A stretch of 35,646 nucleotides of DNA from an uncultured Lachnospiraceae bacterium (GCA_944380185.1 CALWGV010000001.1:1-35646); one strand, 5' to 3'; positions 1 through 8,683 are shown, counted from the stretch's first letter. Translations and numbers: made by a program. The notes: a model not told the origin generated them from the sequence alone.

Positions 1-25
1 ACATTAGCTTAAGGAGGAACCATTC

Positions 26-583
26 ATGGTATCAGCTGGCGATTTTAGAAACGGCGTTACGATCGAAATTGACGGCAACATCTATCAGATTATCGAATTT
101 CAGCATGTAAAGCCGGGCAAAGGCGCAGCATTTGTCAGAACGAAACTGAAGAACATTATCAGCGGCGGCGTGGTGGAGAAAACTTTCCGTCCCACCGAGA
201 AGTTTGAGAATGCTCACATCGACCGTGTGGACATGCAGTATCTGTATTCCGACGGCGATCTGTATTATTTCATGGATGTCAACACCTACGATCAGATTGC
301 ATTGAATAAGGATCAGATCGGTGACACCCTGAAATTCGTCAAGGAGAATGAGATGGTTAAGATCTGCTCTCACAAGGGCAATGTGTTTGCCATCGAACCT
401 CCGCTGTTCGTGGAGCTGGAGGTAACGGAGACCGAGCCCGGCTTCAAGGGCGATACCGCTACCGGTGCGACGAAGCCTGCCACCGTGGAGACTGGGGCTA
501 CCGTATATGTGCCTCTGTTCGTGGATCAGGGCGACAAAATCAAGATTGACACCAGAACGGGTGAGTACCTGTCTCGCGTGTGA
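26..583 (+). CDS. efp: Elongation factor P
   Basis: EF-P binds stalled ribosomes between the P and E sites and promotes peptide bond formation at polyproline stretches. The 185-residue length is normal for the family. The N-terminal KOW-like domain has the PGKG tip loop with Lys32. This is the residue that carries the post-translational modification in Bacillus EF-P, and it reaches the P-site tRNA. Two OB-fold domains follow, and the C-terminal end ([17 protein letters not shown]) is typical. The ATG has a strong AAGGAGGA ribosome binding site at about 11-18. It is followed by a hairpin and argS on the same strand. The identification is secure; the modification of Lys32 is inferred from relatives. 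Confidence 0.98.
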   Translation: MVSAGDFRNGVTIEIDGNIYQIIEFQHVKPGKGAAFVRTKLKNIISGGVVEKTFRPTEKFENAHIDRVDMQYLYSDGDLYYFMDVNTYDQIALNKDQIGDTLKFVKENEMVKICSHKGNVFAIEPPLFVELEVTETEPGFKGDTATGATKPATVETGATVYVPLFVDQGDKIKIDTRTGEYLSRV

Positions 584-610
584 TGAGATAGGCAAGATCG
601 AATTTCTTTG

Positions 611-668
611 TACCGCATATCATGTTCTGCCGCCGGCCTCTGCCGCCCGCGGAGTGTGGTATGCGGTA
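611..668 (+). other. Hairpin between efp and argS
   Basis: Twelve bases at 611-622 pair with 657-668 (core ACCGCATA / TATGCGGT, one G-U or mismatch), leaving a 34-nt loop rich in C and G. No run of T follows, so this is not a standard intrinsic terminator. It could be an RNA processing site or a weak attenuator between efp and argS. Confidence 0.35.
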
Positions 669-715
669 TATGTTTATCAGGCAATTCCATGAACAAGGAA
701 AGGCGGATTATAGTC

Positions 716-2521
716 ATGAAAAAATTATTGGATGTCCTGTCCGGCCTGGTCGGGCAGGCTTTTGCAGACTGCGGCTACGACAGCTCCTACGGCAAGGTGA
801 CAGTATCCAACCGTCCGGATCTGTGCGAGTTTCAGTGCAACGGTGCTTTGGCGGCGGCCAAGGCTTACCGCAAGGCGCCGATAAAAATCGCTTCGGAGGT
901 GGTAGAGCGTCTGACCGGCAAAACCGACCAGGCAGAGACGAAGCCTGTGTGGCAGGAGGCCTCGGCGGTGCCTCCCGGCTTTATCAATCTGAAGCTGGAT
1001 GCCGGATTCCTGGCAGGGTGGCTGGGGCAGATGGCGGCAGATGAAAAGCTGGGATGTGATACCGAGGAGAAACCGCAGACCATGGTTATCGACTATGGCG
1101 GACCCAATGTGGCCAAGCCTCTGCATATCGGCCATCTGCGCAGTGCGATCATTGGTGAGAGCATCAAGCGGATTTGTCGTTTTATGGGCAATCATGTCAT
1201 CGGCGATGTTCATCTGGGAGACTGGGGACTGCAGATGGGGCTGATTATGCAGGCGGTGAAGGAGGAACACCCGGAGCTTCCCTATTTTGATCCGGATTTT
1301 AGCGGCGATTATCCCGAGGAGGCGCCTTTTACCATCGGTGAACTGGAGCAGATCTATCCGGCGGCCAGTGCCAGAGCTAAGGAAGACGAGGAGTTCAGCC
1401 GCAGAGCTCACGACACGACTTATCAGTTTCAGAATGGCGACAGAGGTCTGCGGGCTCTGTGGCAGCATATCATCCGTGTGTCGGTGGCGGATCTGAAAGA
1501 AAATTATCGCCGGCTTAACGTGGATTTTGACGTGTGGTACGGTGAGAGCGACGCTCAGCCGTTTATCCCCGACATGGTGGAGCGGATGAAAAAAGAGGGC
1601 TACGCCCATGAGAGTCAGGGGGCGCTGATCGTGGATGTGGCCGAGGAGACAGATACCAAGGAAGTCCCGCCCTGTATTCTGGTCAAGTCCGACGGGGCGA
1701 CGCTGTATGCTACCACAGATTTGGCTACCATTGTGCAGCGTGTCCGGGAGTTTGATCCTGACGCCATCATCTATCTGACGGATAAGCGTCAGGAGATGCA
1801 TTTCACGCAGGTGTTTCGCGTAAGCCGCAAGACCGGCCTGGTGGATGACCATGTAAAGCTTGTCCATATCGGTTTCGGCACGATGAACGGAAAGGACGGA
1901 AAGCCCTTTAAGACCCGTTCCGGCGGGGTCATGCGGCTGGAATATCTGATCGGTGAGATCGAGGATGCGGTCTACAACAGGATTATGGAAAACCGGACGA
2001 TGGAGGAGGCGGAAGCGAGACAGACAGCTGCCGTAGTGGGGCTGGCAGCTCTCAAATACGGCGATCTGTCCAACCAGGCTTCCAAGGATTATGTGTTTGA
2101 CATAGAGAGGTTTTCCTCCTTTGAAGGCAATACGGGTCCTTATATTCTCTATACCATTGTCCGCATCAAATCCATTTTGGCCAAGTATCGGGCTAATTTT
2201 GGAGAGGAGGCAGAGAGCAGAGCGGCCTCCGAGGCGGCCATACTGCCTGCCGCAGGTGAGGCTGAACATCAGCTGCAGCTGTGTCTGGCCCAATTCGCGG
2301 AGACCATAGATGTGGCCTATCATGAGCTGGCGCCGCATAAGATCTGTCAGTATGTCTATGAGCTGTCCAATGCCTTTAATCAGTTTTATCATGGGACGAA
2401 GATACTGGCGGAGGAAAATGAGGAGAGAAGAGAGAGCTACATCCGTCTGATTACGCTGACAAGACAGGTTCTGGAGACCGGTATCGATCTGCTGGGATTT
2501 TCTGCTCCCGATCGGATGTGA
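716..2521 (+). CDS. argS: Arginyl-tRNA synthetase
   Basis: This enzyme charges tRNA-Arg with arginine (class I aminoacyl-tRNA synthetase, cytoplasm). From the chosen start the protein has 601 residues. It shows the N-terminal tRNA-binding additional domain, the HIGH signature at residues 137-140 (AKPLHIGHLRSAIIGE), and the DALR-type anticodon-binding domain at the C-terminus (HELAPHKICQYVYELSNAFN). The KMSKS loop is replaced by the KPFKTRSGG version usual for ArgRS. The ATG at 716 (MKKLLDVL) is preferred because AAGGAAAGGCGG lies upstream. An in-frame ATG at 689 would add nine residues. The gene follows efp by about 130 nt. The function is secure and only the start is uncertain. Confidence 0.97.
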   Translation: MKKLLDVLSGLVGQAFADCGYDSSYGKVTVSNRPDLCEFQCNGALAAAKAYRKAPIKIASEVVERLTGKTDQAETKPVWQEASAVPPGFINLKLDAGFLAGWLGQMAADEKLGCDTEEKPQTMVIDYGGPNVAKPLHIGHLRSAIIGESIKRICRFMGNHVIGDVHLGDWGLQMGLIMQAVKEEHPELPYFDPDFSGDYPEEAPFTIGELEQIYPAASARAKEDEEFSRRAHDTTYQFQNGDRGLRALWQHIIRVSVADLKENYRRLNVDFDVWYGESDAQPFIPDMVERMKKEGYAHESQGALIVDVAEETDTKEVPPCILVKSDGATLYATTDLATIVQRVREFDPDAIIYLTDKRQEMHFTQVFRVSRKTGLVDDHVKLVHIGFGTMNGKDGKPFKTRSGGVMRLEYLIGEIEDAVYNRIMENRTMEEAEARQTAAVVGLAALKYGDLSNQASKDYVFDIERFSSFEGNTGPYILYTIVRIKSILAKYRANFGEEAESRAASEAAILPAAGEAEHQLQLCLAQFAETIDVAYHELAPHKICQYVYELSNAFNQFYHGTKILAEENEERRESYIRLITLTRQVLETGIDLLGFSAPDRM

Positions 2522-2529
2522 TTCTTAAC

Positions 2530-2558
2530 TTGCCAGGTTTCTTTAAAAATGGTATACT
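2530..2558 (+). promoter_or_regulatory. Sigma-A promoter for the zinc-ribbon gene
   Basis: TTGCCA (2530-2535), a 17-bp spacer and TATACT (2553-2558). It lies just after the argS stop and about 100 nt before the next start codon. Confidence 0.65.
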
Positions 2559-2656
2559 GGTTCCGATAGAGTTATCTGCAAGCGTTCGCCGACCGTCGGC
2601 CGGGGTGCCGTGACGGCCGGGACGCTGTGGAACAGAAAGCTTTGGGGAGGTGCAGT

Positions 2657-3073
2657 ATGGCGGAAAAGTGGGAAGACCGGGTGAGATATATTTGTCCCAT
2701 ATGCGAGAAAGAGCTGAAATACGGCAAGCGTTTCTGCTGGAATTGCAAGTGCCGCGTGGAGCCCTGGAAGTATACCGGGGGACTTCTTCCCAATGAAAGC
2801 CACAGTGAATACCATGTGCCGCAGACTTATTTGAAACCTCGGTCGGGACAGGGACAGCCCAGCCATATGTATGGGGGAAGGCGTCAGCCGAAAGAGTATA
2901 CATATGCCAGGCCTAATCCGGCGGCAGATCAGAGAGGGCCGCAGATGCAGACGCGGCAGAACGCCTACGGCAGCAGAGCACCCCGCAAGGGGGTCACCGG
3001 CTGCGCCAGCCTGATCGTGGTGCTGCTGATTTTTTGGATGTTAATCCAATTTTTGATTGGCATTATGATGTAA
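2657..3073 (+). CDS. Small zinc-ribbon protein with C-terminal membrane helix
   Basis: The 138-residue protein has a zinc ribbon at its N-terminus: CPIC at residues 13-16 and CWNC at 27-30. A polar, Pro/Gly/Gln-rich linker follows, and then one hydrophobic C-terminal helix from about residue 115 to the end, so it looks tail-anchored with the zinc ribbon in the cytoplasm. The ATG at 2657 is chosen because GGGGAGG sits 6 nt upstream; a GTG at 2627 in frame lacks such a site. Promoter-like sequence follows argS, so it is probably transcribed on its own. The function is unknown. Zinc ribbons of this type often mediate protein or nucleic acid contacts, but nothing here shows a substrate. Confidence 0.75.
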   Translation: MAEKWEDRVRYICPICEKELKYGKRFCWNCKCRVEPWKYTGGLLPNESHSEYHVPQTYLKPRSGQGQPSHMYGGRRQPKEYTYARPNPAADQRGPQMQTRQNAYGSRAPRKGVTGCASLIVVLLIFWMLIQFLIGIMM

Positions 3074-3085
3074 AAGCAGACAATT

Positions 3086-3162
3086 AAGACTTTTCCTTTG
3101 AGAAGGTTTGTGATATACTTATCAAGTGAGTGCATCGCGGCATCCTCCAAAGGAAAAGTCTT
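3086..3162 (+). terminator. Terminator-like inverted repeat with a promoter in its loop
   Basis: A perfect 15-bp inverted repeat (3086-3100 and 3148-3162) ends in a run of five T. The 47-nt loop holds an extended -10 element, TGATATACT (3111-3119). Transcripts from the zinc-ribbon gene would form the hairpin, while transcripts starting inside the loop would lack the left arm and pass. The rest of 3163-3280 is GC-rich leader. I see no T-box or SAM riboswitch signature there. Confidence 0.5.
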
Positions 3163-3280
3163 TTTGGCATAAAAGCCCCGGACGGCGGCCGCCGGCGTGC
3201 GCATTGTGCGCTGTCGGGAGAGCATCGGACGGGCGAGAAAACGCCGCGGTATCTGCGGCAGGCAGGAGGATAGTTTTATT

Positions 3281-4570
3281 ATGAAGAAAAGAGGATTGGG
3301 TACAGTCTGTATCCAGGGAGGCTATGAGCCGAAAAAAGGAGAGGCGAGGATCCTCCCCATCTATCAGAGCACTACATTCAAATATGACACCAGCGAGCAG
3401 ATGGCCAGGCTTTTCGATCTGGAAGACAGCGGATACTTCTATTCCCGCCTGCAGAATCCTACCTGCGACGCGGTGGCGGCTAAAATCTGTGAGCTGGAGG
3501 GAGGAGTGGGAGCCATCTTGACTTCTTCCGGTCAGGCCGCTTCGTTCCTGGCGGTCTTTAATCTCTGCGGAGCGGGTGATCACATTGTAAGTTCGGCGGC
3601 TATCTACGGCGGCACCAGCAATCTGTTTACCGTGACGCTGCGGAAACTGGGTATCGAAGTGACACTGGTGGATCCGGATGCTTCAGCGGAGGAGCTGAGC
3701 GCTGCTTTCCGGCCCAATACCAAAGCTCTTTTTGCCGAGACACTGTCTAATCCCACCATGGAGGTGCTGGATATTGAAAAGTTCGCGGAGGTGGCTCATG
3801 AACATGGAGTGCCGCTGATTGTCGACAATACCTTTGCCACGCCGGTCAACTGTCGGCCTTTCGAGTGGGGAGCAGATATTGTGACGCACTCTACGACCAA
3901 ATATATGGATGGCCATGCGATGACAGTAGGCGGCTGCATTGTGGACAGCGGCAATTTTGACTGGATGGCGCATAAGGATAAGTTTCCCGGACTGACTACG
4001 CCGGATGAGTCCTATCACGGTCTGGTTTATGCCGAGAGCTTTGGCCGCTCCGCCTATATCATGAAGGCTACGGCTCAGCTGATGAGGGATCTGGGGACCT
4101 GTCAGTCTCCGCAGAATGCCTTCCTTCTCAATGTGGGATTGGAGACGCTGCATCTGAGGATGCCGCGCCATTGTGAAAACGCCCTGCGCGTGGCTCAGTG
4201 GCTTTCTGCTAATCCCCATGTCGCATGGGTCAATTACCCGGGGCTTGCGGGCGACAAATATTATGAGAGAGCAAAGAAATATATGCCGAATGGTACCTGC
4301 GGCGTCATCGCTTTCGGCCTGGAAGGCGGCAGAGAACAGGCTATTGATTTTATGGATCATCTGCAGCTGGGGGCCATTGTCACCCATGTGGCCGATGCGC
4401 GCACCTCAGTGCTTCACCCGGCCAGCCATACCCACCGTCAGCTGAGTGATGAGCAGCTCATGGAGGCGGGCGTGCGTCCTGACTTGATTCGTCTGTCCGT
4501 GGGAATTGAAGACGCGGAGGATATTCTGGCGGATCTGGACCAGGCAATGAAGCATGTTTACGGCGGTTGA
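3281..4570 (+). CDS. metY: O-acetylhomoserine sulfhydrylase (Cys/Met metabolism PLP enzyme)
   Basis: The protein has 429 residues and belongs to the PLP-dependent Cys/Met metabolism family. The PLP-binding lysine is Lys207 in HSTTKYMDGH, and DNTFATP precedes it. The internal segment PDESYHG...YIMKATAQLMRDLG and SPQNAFLL..GLETL, together with the length near 430, fits the O-acetylhomoserine aminocarboxypropyltransferase branch. Cystathionine gamma-synthase or methionine gamma-lyase is usually nearer 380-400 residues. The expected reaction is sulfide plus O-acetylhomoserine to homocysteine, in methionine synthesis. The ATG at 3281 follows AGGAGGA. Sixteen bases separate it from the aminotransferase gene, so the two are co-transcribed. 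A lyase activity cannot be excluded from sequence alone. Confidence 0.85.
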   Translation: MKKRGLGTVCIQGGYEPKKGEARILPIYQSTTFKYDTSEQMARLFDLEDSGYFYSRLQNPTCDAVAAKICELEGGVGAILTSSGQAASFLAVFNLCGAGDHIVSSAAIYGGTSNLFTVTLRKLGIEVTLVDPDASAEELSAAFRPNTKALFAETLSNPTMEVLDIEKFAEVAHEHGVPLIVDNTFATPVNCRPFEWGADIVTHSTTKYMDGHAMTVGGCIVDSGNFDWMAHKDKFPGLTTPDESYHGLVYAESFGRSAYIMKATAQLMRDLGTCQSPQNAFLLNVGLETLHLRMPRHCENALRVAQWLSANPHVAWVNYPGLAGDKYYERAKKYMPNGTCGVIAFGLEGGREQAIDFMDHLQLGAIVTHVADARTSVLHPASHTHRQLSDEQLMEAGVRPDLIRLSVGIEDAEDILADLDQAMKHVYGG

Positions 4571-4586
4571 GACGAGGAGGAATGAA

Positions 4587-5855
4587 ATGAAAAAAGTAGA
4601 AGAATACAGCAAGGAAGAGCTGGTTTATCTGCAGAATAAGCTGCTGAAAAAATACGCCGATTTTAAGAATAAGAATCTGCATCTGGATATGTCCCGGGGC
4701 AAACCTTCGTCAGAACAGCTGGACCGCAGCAATGGCATTTTGACTGTTTTGGACGATTACAAGCTGGAAAACGGCGTGGATGCCAGGAACTACGGCATCT
4801 TGGATGGCATTCCCGAGGCGAAGCGGCTTTTCTCCGATCTTCTGCGGATTCCGTCAGCAAATATTATTGTGGGCGGCAATTCCAGTCTGAACTTGATGTA
4901 CGATACGATTGTCCGTTTTATGCTCTTCGGTTCATTGGGCAGCACGCCCTGGTGCCGCCTGCCGAAGATCAAATGGCTCTGCCCCAGCCCCGGCTATGAC
5001 CGCCATTTTTCCGTGACGGAATCCATGGGAATCGAGATGATTACCATTCCCATGACCGAGAACGGGCCGGATATGGATATGGTGGAAAAACTGGCAGGGG
5101 AGGACGAGGCGGTCAAGGGGATCTGGTGCGTGCCCCTCTATTCCAATCCGCAGGGGATCTGCTACAGTGACGAGACGATCGACAGGCTCTGTTCCATGAA
5201 AACGGCGGCGCCGGATTTCCGCATTATGTGGGATAATGCCTACGGTGTTCATGATATCTATGAGAAAATCCGTCTGAAGGATGTGTTCCTGACAGCCAAA
5301 CAGTATCGCAACGAAGATCGGATTATGTATTTCTTTTCTACGTCGAAAATCACTTTCCCCGGAGCCGGGGTGGCGCTGATGGCGGCCAGTGAGAAGAATG
5401 TGGCGGAGATCAAAAAGCATCTGGCTGTCCAGACGATCGGCTTTGACAAGCTCAATCAGCTGCGCCATGTGAAGTATTTCAAAACGGCTGACGGCATTCG
5501 GGCCCATATGGCAGATCTGGCCTCCCGCCTGCGCCCTAAATTTGATGTGGTGCTTAACACGCTGGAGGATGAAATCGGCGACAGCGGCTTTGCTACCTGG
5601 ATGAAACCCAAAGGGGGATATTTCATTGCGGTGGATACTCTGCCCGGCTGCGCAAAAGCGACGGTGGAGCTGGCCAAAGAGGCTGGCGTGGTGCTGACCC
5701 CTGCCGGAGCCACCTACCCTTACGGGAAGGATCCGAGGGACAGCAATATTCGCATCGCGCCGTCTTATCCTACCATAGAGGAGCTCACGCAGGCCATGAA
5801 ACTGTTTTGCCTGTGCGTCAAGCTTGCCGGAGTAAATAAGCTTTTGGAGATTTGA
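4587..5855 (+). CDS. Aspartate aminotransferase, type Ic (PLP fold type I)
   Basis: The 422-residue PLP enzyme has the candidate Schiff-base lysine Lys254 in FFSTSKITFPGAG, the cofactor-facing Asp in IMWDNAYGVHD, and SNPQG. The MSRGKPS start, the NYG..DGIPEAKRLF block and the C-terminal RDSNIRIAPSYP resemble the clostridial type of aspartate aminotransferase (Asp_aminotransf family) rather than AspC. It probably interconverts aspartate and oxaloacetate, linking amino acid synthesis to the sulfhydrylase just upstream through the aspartate-homoserine route. GAGGAGG lies 6 nt before the ATG at 4587. An overlapping ATG at 4582 is in another frame. The substrate is inferred from the family. Confidence 0.85.
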   Translation: MKKVEEYSKEELVYLQNKLLKKYADFKNKNLHLDMSRGKPSSEQLDRSNGILTVLDDYKLENGVDARNYGILDGIPEAKRLFSDLLRIPSANIIVGGNSSLNLMYDTIVRFMLFGSLGSTPWCRLPKIKWLCPSPGYDRHFSVTESMGIEMITIPMTENGPDMDMVEKLAGEDEAVKGIWCVPLYSNPQGICYSDETIDRLCSMKTAAPDFRIMWDNAYGVHDIYEKIRLKDVFLTAKQYRNEDRIMYFFSTSKITFPGAGVALMAASEKNVAEIKKHLAVQTIGFDKLNQLRHVKYFKTADGIRAHMADLASRLRPKFDVVLNTLEDEIGDSGFATWMKPKGGYFIAVDTLPGCAKATVELAKEAGVVLTPAGATYPYGKDPRDSNIRIAPSYPTIEELTQAMKLFCLCVKLAGVNKLLEI

Positions 5856-5889
5856 CACCGCTGCTGTTTTTGCTGCGAACATTGATCTT

Positions 5890-5907
5890 ATGCGGTCAAA
5901 ACCGCAT
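5890..5907 (+). other. Small hairpin before the Nfn gene
   Basis: ATGCGGT (5890-5896), loop CAAA, ACCGCAT (5901-5907), with no T run. It lies in the 85-nt gap between the aminotransferase and Nfn genes. The stem sequence is nearly that of the efp-argS hairpin. Confidence 0.3.
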
Positions 5908-5940
5908 TAACAATAAAGAAAAGAATGGGGGAGCATAGAA

Positions 5941-8208
5941 ATGTTTAAGATTTTGAAAGCAGAGAAATTAGCTGACAGAACCTGGGAAATGGTTGTCCAC
6001 GCGCCGTGGGTGGCCCGGTCCTGTCATCCGGGACAGTTTATCATCCTGCGTGTGGACGAGGAGGGTGAGAGAGTTCCTCTGACGATCTGCGATTATGATC
6101 GGGAAGAGGGAAATATTACTATCGTCTTCCAAACCATCGGCGTATCCACAGAAAAGCTGGAGAAGCTCAAGGCAGGAGACGAAATCCTGGATTTTGTGGG
6201 TCCTCTGGGCAAGGCATCCGAGTTCATCGAGGAGCCGGTGGAGGAACTGAAAAAGAAGAAATTTCTCTTTGTGGCCGGAGGCGTGGGCGCGGCCCCTGTG
6301 TATCCGCAGGTGAAATGGCTCCACAAGAGAGGCATTATGGCCGACGTCATCATCGGCGCCCGTACCAAGGATCTGGTGATCCTGGAAAAGGAGATGGCGG
6401 CCGTGGCCGGCAATCTCTATGTGACGACCGATGACGGCAGCTATGGCCGTTCCGGTATGGTGACTAAGGTCATCGAGGATCTGGCGGCTGAGGGCAAACA
6501 CTACGATCACTGTGTGGCGATCGGCCCGATGATCATGATGAAATTTACCTGCATGACGACGAAAAAACTGGGCATTCCCACTACAGTCAGCCTGAATCCG
6601 ATTATGATTGACGGCACCGGTATGTGCGGCGGCTGCCGTGTGATGGTGGGAGGCGAGGTGAAGTTCGCCTGTGTGGACGGTCCCGAGTTTGACGGCCATC
6701 TGGTGGATTTCGATCAGGCCATGAAGCGTCAGCAGATGTATAAGACCGAGGAGGGCCGCAAAAAGCTGGAATATGAGGAGGGCGAGACCCATCACGGCGG
6801 CTGCGGTTACTGCAAGGCTGAGGATGTGCTGAAGCGGGTCCCCGTGCGCGAGCAGGATCCCCGGGTGCGTGCCACCAATTTCGATGAAGTATGTTACGGC
6901 TATAATGAAGAAGAGGCCCGCACTGAGGCGAGCCGCTGCATTAAGTGCAAAAATCCCCGCTGCATGAGCGGCTGCCCCGTGTCGATTAATATCCCCGCTT
7001 TTATCACTCATGTGGAAAAAGGCGAGTTTGCTGAAGCTTTCAATGTGATCAGCGAGGCTTCTGCCCTGCCGGCAGTTTGCGGCCGTGTCTGCCCTCAGGA
7101 AACACAGTGCGAAGGCGTATGTATCCGGGGCATCAAAGGCGATCCCATCGCCATTGGCAAGCTGGAGAGGTTCGTGGCGGACTGGGCCAGAGAAAATGGC
7201 ATCAAGCCCAAGAAGCCTGAGACCAAAAACGGCAAGCGCGTGGCTGTGGTGGGCAGCGGTCCTGCCGGCCTGACCTGCGCCGGCGACCTGGCTAAGATGG
7301 GCTACGACGTGACTATTCTGGAAGTGCTTCACAAGCCCGGCGGAGTGCTGACTTACGGTATCCCCGAATTCCGTCTGCCTAAGGACGGCGTAGTCCAGCC
7401 GGAGGTCGATAACGTGAAGGCTCTGGGCGTACACATTGAGACCGATGTGGTCGTGGGCAAATCCATCACGGTGGATGAGCTTCTGGAGAAGGAGGGATAC
7501 GATGCTGTGTTTATCGGTTCCGGCGCCGGCCTTCCCATGTTTATGGGTATCCCCGGTGAGAATGCCAATGGCGTTTACTCGGCCAACGAGTATCTGACCA
7601 GGAGCAATCTGATGAAGGCGGGGGATGAGAAGACCGATACGCCCATGCCTCATTCCAAGAAGGCTGTCATCGTGGGCGGAGGCAATGTGGCTATGGATGC
7701 CGCGCGCACGGCTCTGCGCATGGGTGCTGAGACCCATATTGTATACCGCAGAAGTGAGGCGGAGCTGCCTGCGCGTACAGAGGAAGTCCATCATGCCAAG
7801 GAGGAAGGCATCATCTTCCAGCTGCTGACCAATCCTACTGAGGTGCTGGTGGATGATGACGGCTGGGTCAAGGGCGTGCGCTGTATCCGCATGGAACTGG
7901 GCGAGCCTGATGCTTCCGGCAGAAGACGTCCGATCCCGGTGGAGGGTTCGGAGTTTGATATCGAGGCGGATATGGTGATTATGGCTCTGGGTACCACACC
8001 CAATCCCCTGATCTCTGACTCTACCAAGGGACTGGAGGTAAACAAGAGGAGATGCATTCTTACCGATCCGGAGACTGGCCGTACCAGCAAGGAAGGTGTG
8101 TTTGCCGGAGGAGACGCAGCCACTGGCTCCGCTACGGTTATCCTGGCGATGGAGGCCGGACGCAAGGCGGCTAAGGGCATCGATGAATATCTGAAAGCTA
8201 AGGGCTGA
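5941..8208 (+). CDS. Fused NADH-dependent ferredoxin:NADP+ oxidoreductase (NfnAB-type) / glutamate synthase-like flavoprotein
   Basis: The 755-residue protein joins two subunits usually encoded separately. Residues 1-280 are the FAD/NAD and [2Fe-2S] subunit (NfnA, dihydroorotate dehydrogenase electron-transfer type). Its VAGGVGAAPVYPQ nucleotide site and the Asp224, Cys229, Cys232, Cys244 set fit the three-Cys-one-Asp cluster known in Nfn. Residues from about 290 are the glutamate-synthase small-subunit type (NfnB). They have two cysteine clusters (CIKCKNPRCMSGCP and CGRVCPQETQCEGVC), an FAD Rossmann motif at 434 (VAVVGSGPAG) and an NADPH site at 576 (VIVGGGNVAMD). The likely role is bifurcating electron transfer between NADPH, NAD+ and ferredoxin. 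Codons favour C-ending forms, as in highly expressed genes. GGGGGAG precedes the ATG. Such genes are often labelled as glutamate synthase, but no large subunit is nearby. Confidence 0.9.
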   Translation: MFKILKAEKLADRTWEMVVHAPWVARSCHPGQFIILRVDEEGERVPLTICDYDREEGNITIVFQTIGVSTEKLEKLKAGDEILDFVGPLGKASEFIEEPVEELKKKKFLFVAGGVGAAPVYPQVKWLHKRGIMADVIIGARTKDLVILEKEMAAVAGNLYVTTDDGSYGRSGMVTKVIEDLAAEGKHYDHCVAIGPMIMMKFTCMTTKKLGIPTTVSLNPIMIDGTGMCGGCRVMVGGEVKFACVDGPEFDGHLVDFDQAMKRQQMYKTEEGRKKLEYEEGETHHGGCGYCKAEDVLKRVPVREQDPRVRATNFDEVCYGYNEEEARTEASRCIKCKNPRCMSGCPVSINIPAFITHVEKGEFAEAFNVISEASALPAVCGRVCPQETQCEGVCIRGIKGDPIAIGKLERFVADWARENGIKPKKPETKNGKRVAVVGSGPAGLTCAGDLAKMGYDVTILEVLHKPGGVLTYGIPEFRLPKDGVVQPEVDNVKALGVHIETDVVVGKSITVDELLEKEGYDAVFIGSGAGLPMFMGIPGENANGVYSANEYLTRSNLMKAGDEKTDTPMPHSKKAVIVGGGNVAMDAARTALRMGAETHIVYRRSEAELPARTEEVHHAKEEGIIFQLLTNPTEVLVDDDGWVKGVRCIRMELGEPDASGRRRPIPVEGSEFDIEADMVIMALGTTPNPLISDSTKGLEVNKRRCILTDPETGRTSKEGVFAGGDAATGSATVILAMEAGRKAAKGIDEYLKAKG

Positions 8209-8271
8209 CGGATGACAAGGCTTTTTCGGGGAATGCACAGCGAGCTGCAGAACATTTTAAGAAAAGCAAAC

Positions 8272-8303
8272 CGGCCCGGCGGGAGACCGCCGGGCCGATT
8301 TAA
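8272..8303 (+). terminator. GC-rich terminator hairpin after the Nfn gene
   Basis: A perfect 11-bp stem (8272-8282 with 8287-8297) closes a GAGA loop and is followed by only a short ATTTAA tract. It is very stable, but the T run is weak. Confidence 0.6.
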
Positions 8304-8325
8304 GGTCAGAAGTTAAGGTCAGAAG
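8300..8325 (+). repeat. 13-bp perfect tandem duplication
   Basis: TTAAGGTCAGAAG occurs twice back to back (8300-8312 and 8313-8325), directly before the ribosome binding site of the cupin gene. Confidence 0.9.
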
Positions 8326-8338
8326 GAGGGATTAAATT

Positions 8339-8683
8339 ATGGTAAGGCAGGAGACGCTGACGGTGCGCCGCCAGGTGCATGGAGGAAACGGCGAGGTATA
8401 TATGTACGGTGTGCTGACACCGGAGGAAATGATGGGACATGGCACCATGTACAGCCGTGTGGTATTGCCGCCGGGCAGCAGCATCGGCTATCACACCCAT
8501 GTGGGAAATACGGAGCCCTATTATATCCTGCGGGGAAAAGGTATATTTACCGGTCCCGATGGAGAAAAGGTCGAGGTGAAGGCAGGAGATGTCTGCCTGA
8601 TTGCTTGCGGCCAGAGCCATGGCATCGAGAATGCCGGGCAGGATGAGCTGGAGATGATGGCGCTGATTCTGAATGAAGCGTAA
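8339..8683 (+). CDS. Small single-domain cupin protein
   Basis: The 114-residue protein is one cupin barrel. Motif 1 has the metal ligands in GYHTHVGNTEPYY, and motif 2 has GDVCLIACGQSHGIEN, so two His, one Glu and a third His are all present. It probably binds a divalent metal, but the substrate cannot be read from the sequence. The ATG has an AGAAGGAGGG site upstream. It precedes the phosphofructokinase by 44 nt and is probably co-transcribed with it. Small cupins like this include sugar isomerases, dioxygenases and sensors, and none is favoured here. Confidence 0.85.
   Translation: MVRQETLTVRRQVHGGNGEVYMYGVLTPEEMMGHGTMYSRVVLPPGSSIGYHTHVGNTEPYYILRGKGIFTGPDGEKVEVKAGDVCLIACGQSHGIENAGQDELEMMALILNEA

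Noticed and set aside
725-2392. A 555-codon antisense frame in argS
   Set aside because: There is no ribosome binding site or motif, and it lies wholly inside a secure argS.
3163-3280. Possible SAM riboswitch or T-box upstream of metY
   Set aside because: I looked for the T-box AGGGTGG-ACCGCG block and for the SAM-I core and found neither; only short GC-rich hairpins are present.
5968-8238. A 756-codon open frame antisense to the Nfn gene
   Set aside because: It is a shadow of codon bias in the sense gene. The translation is rich in His, Leu and Arg with no family motif, and the sense strand carries complete cofactor motifs.
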